Positions 8,320-17,848 are shown, counted from the stretch's first letter. The stretch is 64,000 bases of DNA from Burkholderia sp. FERM BP-3421 (GCF_028657905.1 NZ_CP117780.1:372001-436000), one strand, 5' to 3'. Numbers and translations are program-made. The notes: generated from the letters alone by a model not told the origin.

Positions 8320-9852
8320 TCACGCCATGTCGTCGGCGAGCCGCTCGCGCAGCGGCTGCTTGAGCAGCTTGCCGCTCGCCGTGGTCGGGATCGCGCTCAC
8401 GCGCACGATGCGGCCGGGCCGCTTGTACGGCGACAGGCGCGCCGCCAGATAGGCGTGCAGCGCCTCGGCCTCGAAGCCCTCGCCTTCCTTCAGCTCGACG
8501 AACGCGATCACGTCCTCGTTGCCGTCCGCCGCCGCGCGACCGACCACGGCCGACAGACGCACGGACGGATGCGTGTTGAGCACCGCCTCGACCTCGAGCG
8601 GATAGACCTTGAAGCCGGAGCGGATGATCAGGTCCTTGGTGCGGCCGACGATGAACAATGCGCCGTCGGGCCCGAGCCGGCCGATGTCGCCTGTGTTGAG
8701 CCAGCCGTCGGGATGCAGCACGGCGGCGCTCAGCTCCGGCGCGCGATAGTAGCCGCGCATCACGCCCGGACCGCGCACCCACAGCTCGCCCGGTTCGCCC
8801 TCGCGCGCCGGCCCGCCATCGGGGCCGACGATCCGCAGCTGCGCCCCGTCGACGATCTCGCCCGCCGCGCAGTCGCTGCGCGGCCGCGCCATCCGCGTGA
8901 TGAACAGCGAGCCCGCGTATTCGGTCATGCCGTAGCCATGATGCAGGGGCAGGCCGAACAGCGCCTCGACGTCCCGCTTGAGCGTCGGATCGAGCGGACC
9001 GCCGCCCGTGTACAGATAGCGCAGGCGCGGTGCGCGGAGCCCCGTGCCGCGCGCCTGCACGTGGGCGAGCAGGCGCGCGAACAGCGTCGGCACGCCCTGC
9101 AGGATCGAGATGGCGTCGCGTTCCAGCGCGGCGCACAGGTCCGCGGCCCGGAAACGCGCGCTCAGGTACAGGCTCGCGCCGGCGTGGAAGGTCGCGAGCA
9201 GCAAGGTCGCGAGGCCGAACACGTGCGACAGCGGCATGACCGCATAGGCGCAGTCGGCGTGCCCGAGCGCACGCGATTCCGCCGACACCCGCGCGAAATG
9301 CAGCAGCCCGCGATGCGTCACCATCACGCCTTTCGCCTGCCCGGTCGTGCCCGAGGTGTAGATCAGCGCGGCGACGTCCCGCGCAAGATCCTCGGGCTCG
9401 GGCTCGGCTGTGCCGCCGCCGCCGCCCGCCATCAGCGGACCGAGGCCCGGCGGCGCGAGTTCGTGCGCGTGATGGCGCAGGCCGTGCCGCAGCGCGTCGG
9501 GCGACGCGGCGTGCGTAAACAGCATCAGGCGCGGCCGGCAATGCGCGCGGATCGCGTCGATCTCGCGCTCGGACAGGCGCGCGTTGACGATCACGGGCCA
9601 TGCGCCCAGCGCCGACGCCGCGAACAGCAGCGTGACGACCGCCACGTCGTTCTCCGCGACCACCATCACGCGGTCGCCCACCGCGACGCGCCGGTCGCGC
9701 AGGTAGGTTTTCGCCAGCTCGATGCGCGCCCACAGGTCCGCGAAGGTCAGGGTCTGGCCGTCGTCGACCAGCGCGACGTGATCCGGCGTCAGGCGCGCCC
9801 AGTGATGGGGGATGTCGCTGATTCGGCGCGGCAGGTATCGATCGGGGGGCAT
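8320..9852 (-). CDS. AMP-forming acyl-CoA synthetase (class I adenylate-forming)
   Basis: A 510-residue ligase that activates a carboxylic acid as acyl-AMP and transfers it to CoA. Motifs in order: AALIYTSGTTGQAKGVMVTH (P-loop-like A3), HHGYGMTEYAGS (A5), WLNTGDIGRLGPDG (A7), GRTKDLIIRSGFKVYPLEVE (A8) and the C-terminal catalytic lysine in TTASGKLLKQPLRE (A10). The start at 9852 is set by an upstream GAGGAG ribosome site, discounting an ORF extension to 9936. Substrate chain length cannot be read by eye. No fatty-acid oxidation genes are adjacent. Confidence 0.86.
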   Translation of the reverse strand: MPPDRYLPRRISDIPHHWARLTPDHVALVDDGQTLTFADLWARIELAKTYLRDRRVAVGDRVMVVAENDVAVVTLLFAASALGAWPVIVNARLSEREIDAIRAHCRPRLMLFTHAASPDALRHGLRHHAHELAPPGLGPLMAGGGGGTAEPEPEDLARDVAALIYTSGTTGQAKGVMVTHRGLLHFARVSAESRALGHADCAYAVMPLSHVFGLATLLLATFHAGASLYLSARFRAADLCAALERDAISILQGVPTLFARLLAHVQARGTGLRAPRLRYLYTGGGPLDPTLKRDVEALFGLPLHHGYGMTEYAGSLFITRMARPRSDCAAGEIVDGAQLRIVGPDGGPAREGEPGELWVRGPGVMRGYYRAPELSAAVLHPDGWLNTGDIGRLGPDGALFIVGRTKDLIIRSGFKVYPLEVEAVLNTHPSVRLSAVVGRAAADGNEDVIAFVELKEGEGFEAEALHAYLAARLSPYKRPGRIVRVSAIPTTASGKLLKQPLRERLADDMA

Positions 9853-10306
9853 CGCGTGCGGCTCCTCGTACTGTGCGGGCGCGGCGCGGGATGCCACGTC
9901 GCAGGCCAGTGTCTTGGAGCGCTCCGGTGCGCGCAATTCGTATTCGCGAAAGGGGGAATTCCGGATTGTCGAAGCGGCGATGAGCCGGTGATGCGCGCGG
10001 CGCGCCGGGCCGCGCCGGAATCCACCTGATCCGGGGCGGATCGGATTCCGTCGACGTCTTCAGCAGCGCGTCGGCGAGCGGGATGCGGGCGGCGTTCGTT
10101 AGTTGCCGCGCCGCGGCAGGCGCCGAGCGTGCGCGGGCGGTCTCTCAAGCCGCCATCGGCTGCTGCACGCGCGCCCGGGCAACCGCCGACAGGGATATCA
10201 ATGCGTGCTCCCCGCCCGCACGTCGGGCGCATTTGTCACCACGCGGGTCGAACCGCGACGAACGCTGTCCGGGCGGGGCAGGAGTCGGTGCGCAGGCGAT
10301 CGGGAT
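9853..10306. other. Gene-free stretch
   Basis: About 450 bases in which the open frames are arginine-rich shadows without family features. It holds the promoter region of the acyl-CoA synthetase. I see no RNA gene, repeat or terminator that I can support. Confidence 0.4.
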
Positions 10307-10633
10307 TCAATGCGGCATCGTCGATGCGCGCGACCATTTGTCGTCCCGATGCGCTTCGCGCAACGCATACGCCGCGCGCAAGGCTTCTTCCTGGTTGTTC
10401 ACCTCGCGCTCGTAGCGCTCGCTGAGGTGCTCGATCGAAGCCAGCAGGACCGAACGATCGATATCGGGACATTCGGGTTCGGTTCCGTATCGGGCAAGCG
10501 CCGCCAGGCGGGAAAAATACGTGACCTGCTGGCGAGCGTTTTCCAGAGCGAGTTGCGCGATGGTTTCCAACACCGATATGTCGTTGGACAGTACGCGATA
10601 ACGCTCGTCGCTATTCTCTTGATGCGCGCTCAT
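10307..10633 (-). CDS. Small hypothetical protein
   Basis: A 108-residue protein starting MSAHQENSDERYRVL. Its composition is balanced, with acidic, helical stretches (NDISVLETIAQLALENAR, SIEHLSERYEREVNNQEEAL) that suggest a short alpha-helical, possibly coiled-coil protein, unlike the arginine-rich shadows on the opposite strand. No signal peptide or membrane segment is visible. The start was placed at 10633 rather than 10702 because coding character begins there. No function recognised. Confidence 0.55.
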   Translation of the reverse strand: MSAHQENSDERYRVLSNDISVLETIAQLALENARQQVTYFSRLAALARYGTEPECPDIDRSVLLASIEHLSERYEREVNNQEEALRAAYALREAHRDDKWSRASTMPH

Positions 10634-11056
10634 ACGTCGGGATCTCTGGAGAGCTGTCGGACGAATCGCGCGGGGCAGCCCCCGCGCGACCATGCGCGCC
10701 ACGCGAAGCGAGTGCGCGTGGACGTAATATAGCGAGGAATACGCCGCTCTTCATCGAAACGGCGCGGCTCTGTCAATGATTGAAGTTTGCTGCGCGCACT
10801 TCACTCGCGCCAATCATCAAACCTCGCCTAACAATTGGGCCTCACCCGATTGCAGGGCGCAACCCGGGCTTCCTTCGATACCGCGTGGACTTCCGGGCGA
10901 GCGTTCATCCGCATCCGGCATTCGCTCGGGACGGCGCGCCCGCGGCCTCGCGCGTCGCGGTATGAGGCAACCGGGCCGGGCGCGCGGAGAAGCCCGGCGA
11001 ACCGGCCTCGCCGACGCGCAGCAAGCCGCGACCCGCCACGGGTCCGCCCGGGCCGT
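10634..11056. other. Gene-free stretch
   Basis: About 420 bases between the small hypothetical gene and the cytochrome gene's stop. A locally A/T-richer segment around 10760-10845 probably holds the promoter of the small gene. Nothing else supportable is visible. Confidence 0.35.
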
Positions 11057-13219
11057 TCAATACCGCGCGTCGGCCGGCTTCCTGTCCTTCGGCCAGTCCT
11101 TGACCTTGCCCGCGAAGTCCGGACGCGGCTGATGCGTGAAATATTCCGCGACATCCACCGTTTCCTGATCGGTCAGGCCCCCCTGTCCGAGCGGGAAGCG
11201 GTCATGGAACGCGATCGGCATGTTGCGCTTCACGAAGGCGGCCGCCGTATAGGTACGCGCCATGCCCGCGCCAAGGTTGAACGAGTCGTCGCCCCAGAGC
11301 GGCGGGTACACCCATCCGCCCGCGGCGTTCTTCACCCCCTCCCCGTCCCCGCCGTGGCACATCGCGCACTGCGCCGCGTAGACCTTCCTGCCGTTGCCGG
11401 CGTCCGGCACGATCCGGTTGCTGATCTTGCCGACGCCGCGCCCTTCGACCGTGTCGCCGGGCCGGGTCTCGCGGCGCATCCAGTCGAAATAGGCCACCAT
11501 CGCCTTCATGTCCGCCGAGTCCGGCGGCAGCGGCTTGCCGTTCATCGAGCGCAGGAAGCAGCCGTTGATGCGCTCCGCCAGCGAGATCACCCGGCCGGCG
11601 CGCGGCGCATAGCTCGGAAAGAACGCCGAGAGGCCGACATACGGCGAACCGTCGGCGACCGTCCCGGCATTGAGGTGGCAGCTCGCGCAGTTCAGGGCGT
11701 TGCCGACCTGTCCGGGCAACATCCGCCGCGTGTCGAGGTTCAGGCGCGCCCCCTGCGTGAGCTGGCCCGCGTTGGGCTCGCCGAGCATGTCGGCGAGGCG
11801 CGGCGTCTCGAACCGCGTGTCGCCGCCGTGCCCCGCATGCAGTTGCCGCCGCATCCGCCCGACCTCGCCCGCGCCGATGGCCCGCGCATCGGCGCGGCCC
11901 CAGCTGCTGCGCACGAAATTGAGAATCTCCGCGATCTCCTGATCGCCGAGCGGCGAAAACGCCGGCATCGTGAGCACCCGCGCATGACGCACGGTCTGCG
12001 CCGAACGCCAGCCCGTCAGCATGATGTGGATCAGCGTCGACGGATCCTCCGAGCGCAACGCGGTATTGCCCGCCAACGGCGGAAACACGTCGCGAACCCC
12101 GGCCCCATCCGCACGGTGGCAGTCGTTGCAGAATTGCAGATATCCCAAGCCGCCGCGCGAGGTGTAGAGCGCGGCCGGCTCCCGCGACGCGGCCTCGGGA
12201 GCCGGCGCGATCGCCGGCGCCGGACCTTGCGCCACCTGCATCGGCTTGTCGTGCTCGGCGGCGGGCAGCGACTTGAGATAGACGCCGACGGCGAGCAGGT
12301 CGCCGTCGCTCATGTACTGCGTGCTGTGTTGGACCACGTCCACCATGTTGCCCGACACCGTGCCGTAGCGATTGCGCCCGGTCTTGAGCATCTCGGCCGT
12401 CTCCGGCGGCGTCCACAGCGCGCGCAGGCTGAGCGCGCGCCAGCCCTCGACGGTCTCGCCCGCGAGGTAGTCGCGGCCGCCGGCCCCGGCGTCCGACATG
12501 GTCTTTTCCTGGAACCCGAGGCCCCGCGGCGTATGACACGCGCCGCAGTGCCCGAGCCCCTGGACGATATAGGCGCCGCGATTCCATTCCACGCCGCGCG
12601 CGGCGTCGGCCTTGAAGGGCACAGCGTCGAGAAAGGCCCGGTTCCACAGCGCGAGGCCCCAGCGCTGGTTGAACGGGAAGCGCAGCGCGAGCGGCCGGTT
12701 GGCCTGCCGGACCGGGGCCACGCCCTGCATCAGATAGCTGTACAGCGCCCGCATGTCCTCCGGCGAGATCTTCGCGTACGACGGATAGGGCATCGCCGGA
12801 TACAGGTGATGGCCGTCGGCGGCCACGCCCCGGCGCATCGCGCGATCGAACTGCTCGAAGCGATAGCGTCCGATGCCGGTCGCCGGATCGGGCGTGATGT
12901 TGGTCGAATGCAGTTCGCCGAACGGCGTTTGCAGCGCCAGGCCGCCCGCCAGGGGCCTGGACTTGTCGCCCGTATGGCAGGCCACGCAATCGCCGAGACG
13001 CGCCACGTAGCGCCCGCGCGCCACCTGGGCGCGCGTCGCGGCGTCGAGATCCGCGGCATAGTGGGCGGGCAGGTCGTCGATGATCCGGGGCGGCGCGACA
13101 TGCGGCGACACATCGGAGGCCGGCCACGCCGGCGCGACCTGGGCGAGCATGCCCGCCACCATGAACATCCGTGCGACGCGACCCAGCGCCGTCGTCCTAC
13201 CCCCAAGCTTCATACTCAT
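11057..13219 (-). CDS. Exported five-haem cytochrome c: triheme domain fused to TsdA-like diheme domain
   Basis: A 720-residue exported protein (N-terminal hydrophobic signal ending AWPASD). Five CXXCH sites: CVACH (78-82), CGACH (225-229), CNDCH (364-368), CASCH (511-515) and CAMCH (618-622). Residues 1-445 resemble the triheme cytochrome subunits of membrane alcohol/gluconate dehydrogenases (HSTNITPDPATGIG, RALYSYLMQGVAPV). Residues about 446-720 resemble diheme thiosulfate dehydrogenase TsdA (ERINGCFLRSMNGKPLP, AYFDWM, VKRNMP). Cys554 falls where TsdA has its unusual cysteine haem ligand. The start may be MKLGG at 13213 rather than 13219. No flavoprotein or quinoprotein partner is adjacent. 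The electron donor is unknown. Confidence 0.8.
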   Translation of the reverse strand: MSMKLGGRTTALGRVARMFMVAGMLAQVAPAWPASDVSPHVAPPRIIDDLPAHYAADLDAATRAQVARGRYVARLGDCVACHTGDKSRPLAGGLALQTPFGELHSTNITPDPATGIGRYRFEQFDRAMRRGVAADGHHLYPAMPYPSYAKISPEDMRALYSYLMQGVAPVRQANRPLALRFPFNQRWGLALWNRAFLDAVPFKADAARGVEWNRGAYIVQGLGHCGACHTPRGLGFQEKTMSDAGAGGRDYLAGETVEGWRALSLRALWTPPETAEMLKTGRNRYGTVSGNMVDVVQHSTQYMSDGDLLAVGVYLKSLPAAEHDKPMQVAQGPAPAIAPAPEAASREPAALYTSRGGLGYLQFCNDCHRADGAGVRDVFPPLAGNTALRSEDPSTLIHIMLTGWRSAQTVRHARVLTMPAFSPLGDQEIAEILNFVRSSWGRADARAIGAGEVGRMRRQLHAGHGGDTRFETPRLADMLGEPNAGQLTQGARLNLDTRRMLPGQVGNALNCASCHLNAGTVADGSPYVGLSAFFPSYAPRAGRVISLAERINGCFLRSMNGKPLPPDSADMKAMVAYFDWMRRETRPGDTVEGRGVGKISNRIVPDAGNGRKVYAAQCAMCHGGDGEGVKNAAGGWVYPPLWGDDSFNLGAGMARTYTAAAFVKRNMPIAFHDRFPLGQGGLTDQETVDVAEYFTHQPRPDFAGKVKDWPKDRKPADARY

Positions 13220-13633
13220 TCTCTGAACGCGTGCTTTCTTTTGATTGGCGGCATGCGTCGAGCGCGGGACAAGGCCGCCAGGCGTTCAGTTCAGCGCCTG
13301 GGCCGGCTGTCCGTGTCGCGATGCCCTGATGGTCCCCACTGCGGAATCAGTATGCGGGGATCATGCGGGCGCACGCTTGATGATCATCAAGCGAGAACTC
13401 AAGCCCGGCGATTGTTTCATCAGAGATAGCAGACGGCGGGCGGGACGAGGCGGAACGGGATGCGCGCTCAACCCGCCGCGAACACCGGGACGGGCGCTGC
13501 GCAAGGCGATGTTCGGTTGCGGCTCGATGCCGACGCGACGCCGTCGAGCGCCGGCGGGCGGGCACGGCGCGTCGCCGCGCGAACCGCCGGGCCACCGGAT
13601 GCCCGGAGCGGTCCGCGTCGGCCTGCCTGCTGC
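13220..13633. other. Gene-free stretch
   Basis: About 410 bases between the cytochrome gene's start and the nuclease gene's stop, both on the minus strand. It must contain the cytochrome promoter. Open frames here lack coding character, and no clear terminator was found. Confidence 0.35.
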
Positions 13634-14626
13634 CTACCCGCCGAACGGCGAGACCAGCATAGCCTTCGACGCCTTGGCCGCCCGCGCCGCGCCCGGCGCG
13701 CTCAGGTTCGCATCGTTCAGCACCTTCGCCAGACGCACGCCGGCGCGCTTCAATTGCAGCGCCACGTCGTTCGTCGCCGTGTTCACGTAGTGGGACGACA
13801 GCACATACGCGCCCTTGCTGTTGGGCGCCGGCAGCAGCCCGTATGAATCGCGCTGCGCCACGCCGAAGGCCTCGAGCGACCAGTCGCGCGGCGTTTGCGT
13901 CTGCCAGCCGGCGATGTCGGACGGCGCGATCTGCGGGATCAGCGTGTTGGCGACGTCGGCGGCGCTGCTGCCCAGTTGCTGGACGAAGGCCGTGTCCCAG
14001 TAGCTGTGCAGGTTGCTCGCCTTGATTCCGCTCGCCGACGCTTTTTTCTCGTTGCCGCCCTCGTCGTTGTCGTCGCTCGAATGCAGCGGCTGGTGTTCGT
14101 CGCCGACGAAATGCAGCACGAACTGCAGCGCCATCAGCCGTTCGGCGTCCGAGGTATCCGGCGCTTGCAATTCCGTGACGAATTGATTGATCTTGTCGAC
14201 CACGCATGCCTGCGCCGGGCCTTGCGAGGCGAGCGTGTTGGCCGGCAGCGGCGGGTGCCCGAAGCAGGCCGCGTCGATATCGCCCGTGCCGATCTCCGTG
14301 TCGACATAGTGCCAGCCCGACGTATACGAATGCGAGGTGCGATACCGGTCCGCCCAGGTCGCTTCGCTCGCGATGTCGGTGGCGGTCAGGCCGCTCGTGT
14401 CCGTGGCGAGGATCGCGTTCACGGCGTCGCGGGTCTGGCTCGTCAGGTAGTAGTTCGCGATCGTCGCGACCACTTCGTGCCCTTCGTCGCCCCAGGCGAA
14501 GACGCTCGACGCGGCAGACAGGCATAGCGCGCCCGCCAGCCCTTTCAGCATCGGACGAAACGGGCGCCGCGCGCGCGGCGCGTGGTCGTTTTGAGTGACG
14601 TGTTTGCTCTGCGGAAGATCGGCCAT
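13634..14626 (-). CDS. Secreted S1/P1-family zinc nuclease
   Basis: A 330-residue exported nuclease. The signal peptide (LKGLAGALCLSAASSVFA) is cleaved before WGDEGHE, so the mature protein begins with the tryptophan whose amino group binds zinc in P1 nucleases. Further zinc ligands are visible in EATWADRYR, SGWHYVDTE, LQFVLHFVGDEHQPLHSSDDNDEGGN (read in parts) and NLHSYWDT. It cleaves single-stranded DNA/RNA and nucleotides outside the cytoplasm, probably for nutrient scavenging. A later start at residue 26 (MLKG, 14551) would give a more typical signal peptide. Confidence 0.9.
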   Translation of the reverse strand: MADLPQSKHVTQNDHAPRARRPFRPMLKGLAGALCLSAASSVFAWGDEGHEVVATIANYYLTSQTRDAVNAILATDTSGLTATDIASEATWADRYRTSHSYTSGWHYVDTEIGTGDIDAACFGHPPLPANTLASQGPAQACVVDKINQFVTELQAPDTSDAERLMALQFVLHFVGDEHQPLHSSDDNDEGGNEKKASASGIKASNLHSYWDTAFVQQLGSSAADVANTLIPQIAPSDIAGWQTQTPRDWSLEAFGVAQRDSYGLLPAPNSKGAYVLSSHYVNTATNDVALQLKRAGVRLAKVLNDANLSAPGAARAAKASKAMLVSPFGG

Positions 14627-15158
14627 GGTGCGCTTTCTCTCAGTGGGGATTGGAATGGGAATGACGCGGGCCCATCCTAACGCCCTGCAAATGAACGGTC
14701 GATGACATTTCGATCGGATTGCGAAATGTATCTTTCTGAAAGAAGGACTGGTATTTCCGCGTAAGGGAAAGCCAGGTTCGAGGCGCGCGTCGTTTCACAA
14801 GCCGATCACATGCGCACCGATCGAGGACGGATGCCGCCCGGTGGTGGGGCAGGCTGCGTGCGCCGGCTTTGCTCGCCCGCATTGCTCACATAGCGGGCAA
14901 GCGCTTCAATCGTTGGGATTCCGGAAGAACGTCGGAGCGATATCGATTGCAGCCGCGCGATGTGCGCCGCATCCGTCATGCAACCGACATCGACATGCAA
15001 TCCGTTGACGCTCGACGCGAGCGGCGAATCTCTTGTCCCGCCTGAGCCGACGGCGGCATCCGTGTCACACCACGGACTTCTGCCGCCCAGGTGAAACGCG
15101 AACGACGCGGCCGACGCATAGCCGGCCGCGTCGCCCCCGCTTCAGCGCCGAGGCACGT
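14627..15158. other. Gene-free stretch
   Basis: About 530 bases with a mildly AT-richer part near 14690-14760, probably the nuclease promoter. A 64-codon minus-strand frame at 14806-15000 was considered and not accepted. No RNA gene seen. Confidence 0.35.
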
Positions 15159-15989
15159 TCACTTCAACGCGTCGGCATGAAAAGCCAGGTGCTCGCCGAT
15201 GAAGCTGGCGATGAAGTAGTAGCTGTGATCGAACCCCGGCCGCAGGTTCAATTGCAGCGGATACCCCGCCGCCTCGCAGGCCTCGCGCAGAAGCTGCGGC
15301 TTCAACTGGACCGCGAGGAACTCGTCCCCTTCCCCTTGATCGACCAGCAACGGCAGCCTGTCGGTCGCCTGCTTCACCAGTTCCACCGCGTCGTGCCGCT
15401 TCCACGCGTCGCGATCGTCGCCGAGGTAGGCCGTGAAGGCCTTTTCGCCCCAGGGCACCTGGCTAGGCGCCACGATCGGCGAGAACGCCGATGCGCTCCG
15501 GTAGCGCGCCGGATTGCGCAGCGCAATGGTCAAGGCGCCATGCCCGCCCATCGAATGACCGCTGATCGCACGCGCGTCGCTGGCCGGAAACGCCGACTCG
15601 ATCAAGGCCGGCAGTTCATGCACCACGTAGTCGTACATGCGGTAATGGGCCGCCCACGGCTGCTGCGTCGCATTGACGTAGAACCCCGCGCCCGTGCCGA
15701 GGTCGTAGCCCGGGTCGTCGGCCACGTCGTCGCCGCGCGGGCTCGTGTCGGGCGCGACGACGATGATGCCGTGCGCCTCGGCATAGGCCTGCGCGCCCGC
15801 CTTCGTGATGAAGTTCTGCTCGGTGCAAGTCAGGCCCGAGAGCCAGTACAGCACCGGGCACGTGTGCCCGCGCAACGCGGCGCCGGGCAGATAGATGCCG
15901 AATTTCATGTCGCATCCCACGGTGGACGAGGCGTGCTTCCACACCTCCTGGCTGCCGCCGTGGCTCGCGTGTCGCTCAACGCGTTCCAT
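15159..15989 (-). CDS. fghA: S-formylglutathione hydrolase
   Basis: A 276-residue alpha/beta-hydrolase of the esterase D family. Seen: LYWLSGLTCTEQNF (the hallmark SGLTC), the nucleophile elbow GHSMGGHGAL, the acid region VDQGEGDEFL and the catalytic histidine in GFDHSYYFIASFI. It hydrolyses S-formylglutathione to formate and glutathione, completing glutathione-dependent formaldehyde oxidation in the cytoplasm. It is the last gene of frmR-adhC-fghA, 90 bases after adhC. Confidence 0.93.
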   Translation of the reverse strand: MERVERHASHGGSQEVWKHASSTVGCDMKFGIYLPGAALRGHTCPVLYWLSGLTCTEQNFITKAGAQAYAEAHGIIVVAPDTSPRGDDVADDPGYDLGTGAGFYVNATQQPWAAHYRMYDYVVHELPALIESAFPASDARAISGHSMGGHGALTIALRNPARYRSASAFSPIVAPSQVPWGEKAFTAYLGDDRDAWKRHDAVELVKQATDRLPLLVDQGEGDEFLAVQLKPQLLREACEAAGYPLQLNLRPGFDHSYYFIASFIGEHLAFHADALK

Positions 15990-16079
15990 GCTGGTTAAAC
16001 CTCCCGGTAGTTCCGTTCGCGCGAACCGCGCCGTGTCGGCGGGACCGGACGCCGAACGGCCCCGGCCCCGCGCGCCGCA

Positions 16080-17189
16080 TCAATAGTGGACAACCGTGCG
16101 GATCGACTTGCCTTCATGCATCAGATCGAACGCCTCGTTGATCTCGGCGAGCGGCTTCGTGTGCGTCACGAACGGCGCGAGTTGGATCGTGCCGGACATC
16201 GCGTCCTGCACCATGCCCGGCAGTTCCGAGCGCCCCTTCACGCCGCCGAAGGCCGTCCCGAGCCAGCGGCGGCCCGTCACCAGCTGGAACGGACGCGTGG
16301 AGATTTCCTGGCCCGCGCCGGCCACGCCGATGACGACGGACTGGCCCCAGCCGCGATGCGCGCACTCGAGCGCCGCGCGCATCACGTTGACGTTGCCGAT
16401 GCATTCGAAGCTATGGTCGACGCCCCAGCCCGTCATCTCGACGATGACCTGCTGGATGGGCTTTTCATGATCCTTCGGATTCACGACGTCGGTCGCGCCA
16501 AAGGCCCTGGCGAGGTCGAACTTGCCCGGGTTGGTGTCGACGGCGATGATGCGGCCCGCCTTGGCCAGCTTCGCGCCCTGGATCACGGCAAGACCGATGC
16601 CGCCCAGCCCGAAGACGGCCACCGAATCGCCTTCCTGCACCTTCGCCGTATTCTTCACGGCGCCCAGGCCCGTGGTGACGCCGCAGCCGAGCAGGCAGAC
16701 CTGCTCGGGGTTCGCGCGCGGATCGATCCTGGCGAGCGAGACTTCGGCCACGACCGTGTATTCGCTGAAGGTCGAGCACCCCATGTAGTGATAGATCGGC
16801 TGGCCCCGGTAGCTGAAGCGCGTGGTGCCGTCCGGCATCACGCCCTTGCCCTGCGTCGCGCGCACGGACACGCACAGGTTGGTCTTGCCGCTCTTGCAGA
16901 ACAGGCACTCGCCGCATTCGGCCGTGTAGAGCGGGATGACATGGTCGCCGGGCTTGACGCTCGTCACGCCCTCGCCGACTTCCACCACGATACCGGCGCC
17001 CTCGTGCCCCAGCACGACCGGGAACAGGCCTTCCGGATCGTCGCCCGACAGGGTGAACGCGTCGGTATGACACACGCCCGTGTGCGTGATCTTCACCAGG
17101 ACCTCGCCTTTGCGGGGCGGCTCGACATCGATCTCGACGATTTCCAGCGGTTGGCCCGCGGCGAATGCAACAGCAGCACGTGATTTCAT
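16080..17189 (-). CDS. adhC: S-(hydroxymethyl)glutathione dehydrogenase (class III ADH)
   Basis: A 369-residue zinc- and NAD-dependent dehydrogenase that oxidises the formaldehyde-glutathione adduct. Catalytic zinc region THTGVCHTDAFTLSG and GHEGAGIV; structural zinc cysteines in ECGECLFCKSGKTNLC; coenzyme fold VAVFGLGGIGLAVIQGAK; class III features ECIGNVNVMR and WLGTAFGG. The start MKSRAAV at 17189 is set by a GAGGATAGTC ribosome site. It lies 59 bases after frmR and is expected to be derepressed by formaldehyde. Confidence 0.95.
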   Translation of the reverse strand: MKSRAAVAFAAGQPLEIVEIDVEPPRKGEVLVKITHTGVCHTDAFTLSGDDPEGLFPVVLGHEGAGIVVEVGEGVTSVKPGDHVIPLYTAECGECLFCKSGKTNLCVSVRATQGKGVMPDGTTRFSYRGQPIYHYMGCSTFSEYTVVAEVSLARIDPRANPEQVCLLGCGVTTGLGAVKNTAKVQEGDSVAVFGLGGIGLAVIQGAKLAKAGRIIAVDTNPGKFDLARAFGATDVVNPKDHEKPIQQVIVEMTGWGVDHSFECIGNVNVMRAALECAHRGWGQSVVIGVAGAGQEISTRPFQLVTGRRWLGTAFGGVKGRSELPGMVQDAMSGTIQLAPFVTHTKPLAEINEAFDLMHEGKSIRTVVHY

Positions 17190-17248
17190 GACTATCCTCA
17201 CACGAAGAATGGGGAGCGGACGACCGTTCGAGCAGCCGCCGTTGAAGG

Positions 17249-17524
17249 TTAGCGTAGGTAGGAACGCACCAGGGACACGATGCCGTCGACGGACTGCTGC
17301 GCCGCCTCGTTCGCGTCGCCCAGATGCGCGAACTCTTCACGCAGATGGCTTTCGAGCACGCCCGCCATCAAGCCGTTGATGGCGCCGCGCACGGCGGCGA
17401 TCTGCTGGAGGATCGGACCGCAATCGGCGCCCTCCTCGAGCGCGCGCTCCAGCGCATCCAGTTGCCCGCGCACACGACGCACGCGGGCCAGCACGCGCTT
17501 CTTTTCCTCGGCGGTATGCGGCAT
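17249..17524 (-). CDS. frmR: Formaldehyde-sensing repressor FrmR (CsoR/RcnR family)
   Basis: A 91-residue all-helical repressor starting MPHTAEEKKRVLARVRRVRGQ. The FrmR pattern is visible: the N-terminal Pro2-His3 and Cys35 in EGADCGPILQQIAAVRGAING. In FrmR, formaldehyde crosslinks the N-terminal proline to this cysteine and releases DNA. It is first in the operon with adhC and fghA and lies directly downstream of a long palindrome (17533-17586). The start at 17524 was chosen because longer reading into the palindrome has no coding character. Confidence 0.92.
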   Translation of the reverse strand: MPHTAEEKKRVLARVRRVRGQLDALERALEEGADCGPILQQIAAVRGAINGLMAGVLESHLREEFAHLGDANEAAQQSVDGIVSLVRSYLR

Positions 17525-17532
17525 GAGCGATT

Positions 17533-17586
17533 CGCTTGATACTAGGTGGGGGTATGTTACCCAATACTCCCACCTAGTATCAAGCG
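17533..17586. promoter_or_regulatory. FrmR operator palindrome
   Basis: A 54-base near-perfect inverted repeat. The 18-base arms CGCTTGATACTAGGTGGG and its exact complement lie at 17533-17550 and 17569-17586. The next five bases inward pair with one mismatch. G-tracts flanked by ATAC/GTAT are the pattern of CsoR/RcnR/FrmR operators. It sits about 10 bases upstream of the frmR start, so it overlaps the leader and probably the promoter. Confidence 0.85.
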
Positions 17587-17848
17587 CTATCTCGCCGGCG
17601 CGTCGGGCAGCGACCTTCGGGCAATCCGGCGTGGCTTGGAATGACCCGCCGGCGCGCCAGGTCCGGGACAGGCTCCGTCGCGACGCGAAGTGTCGGCGTC
17701 GGGTCGTGGCGGAGGGCGTGGGGAGACGGAGGGCAGTTCGGGCGGGACGGGAGAACGCGGTTGACCGGAAGAGGAGGATCGGGCGAAGTCGCGGCGACCT
17801 CGCATACAGCGTCCGTCGGCTGCCCGGCCTCATCGGGCGCAGGCGCCG

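Noticed and set aside
10103..10732. Plus-strand 209-codon frame opposite the small hypothetical gene
   Set aside because: Starts in non-coding-like sequence and shows no coherent domain. The minus-strand 108-residue frame has the more natural composition.
14806..15000. 64-codon minus-strand frame (MHVDVGCMTDAAHIARLQ...)
   Set aside because: Too short, no ribosome site, no recognised family, and it lies in a normal promoter-containing gap.
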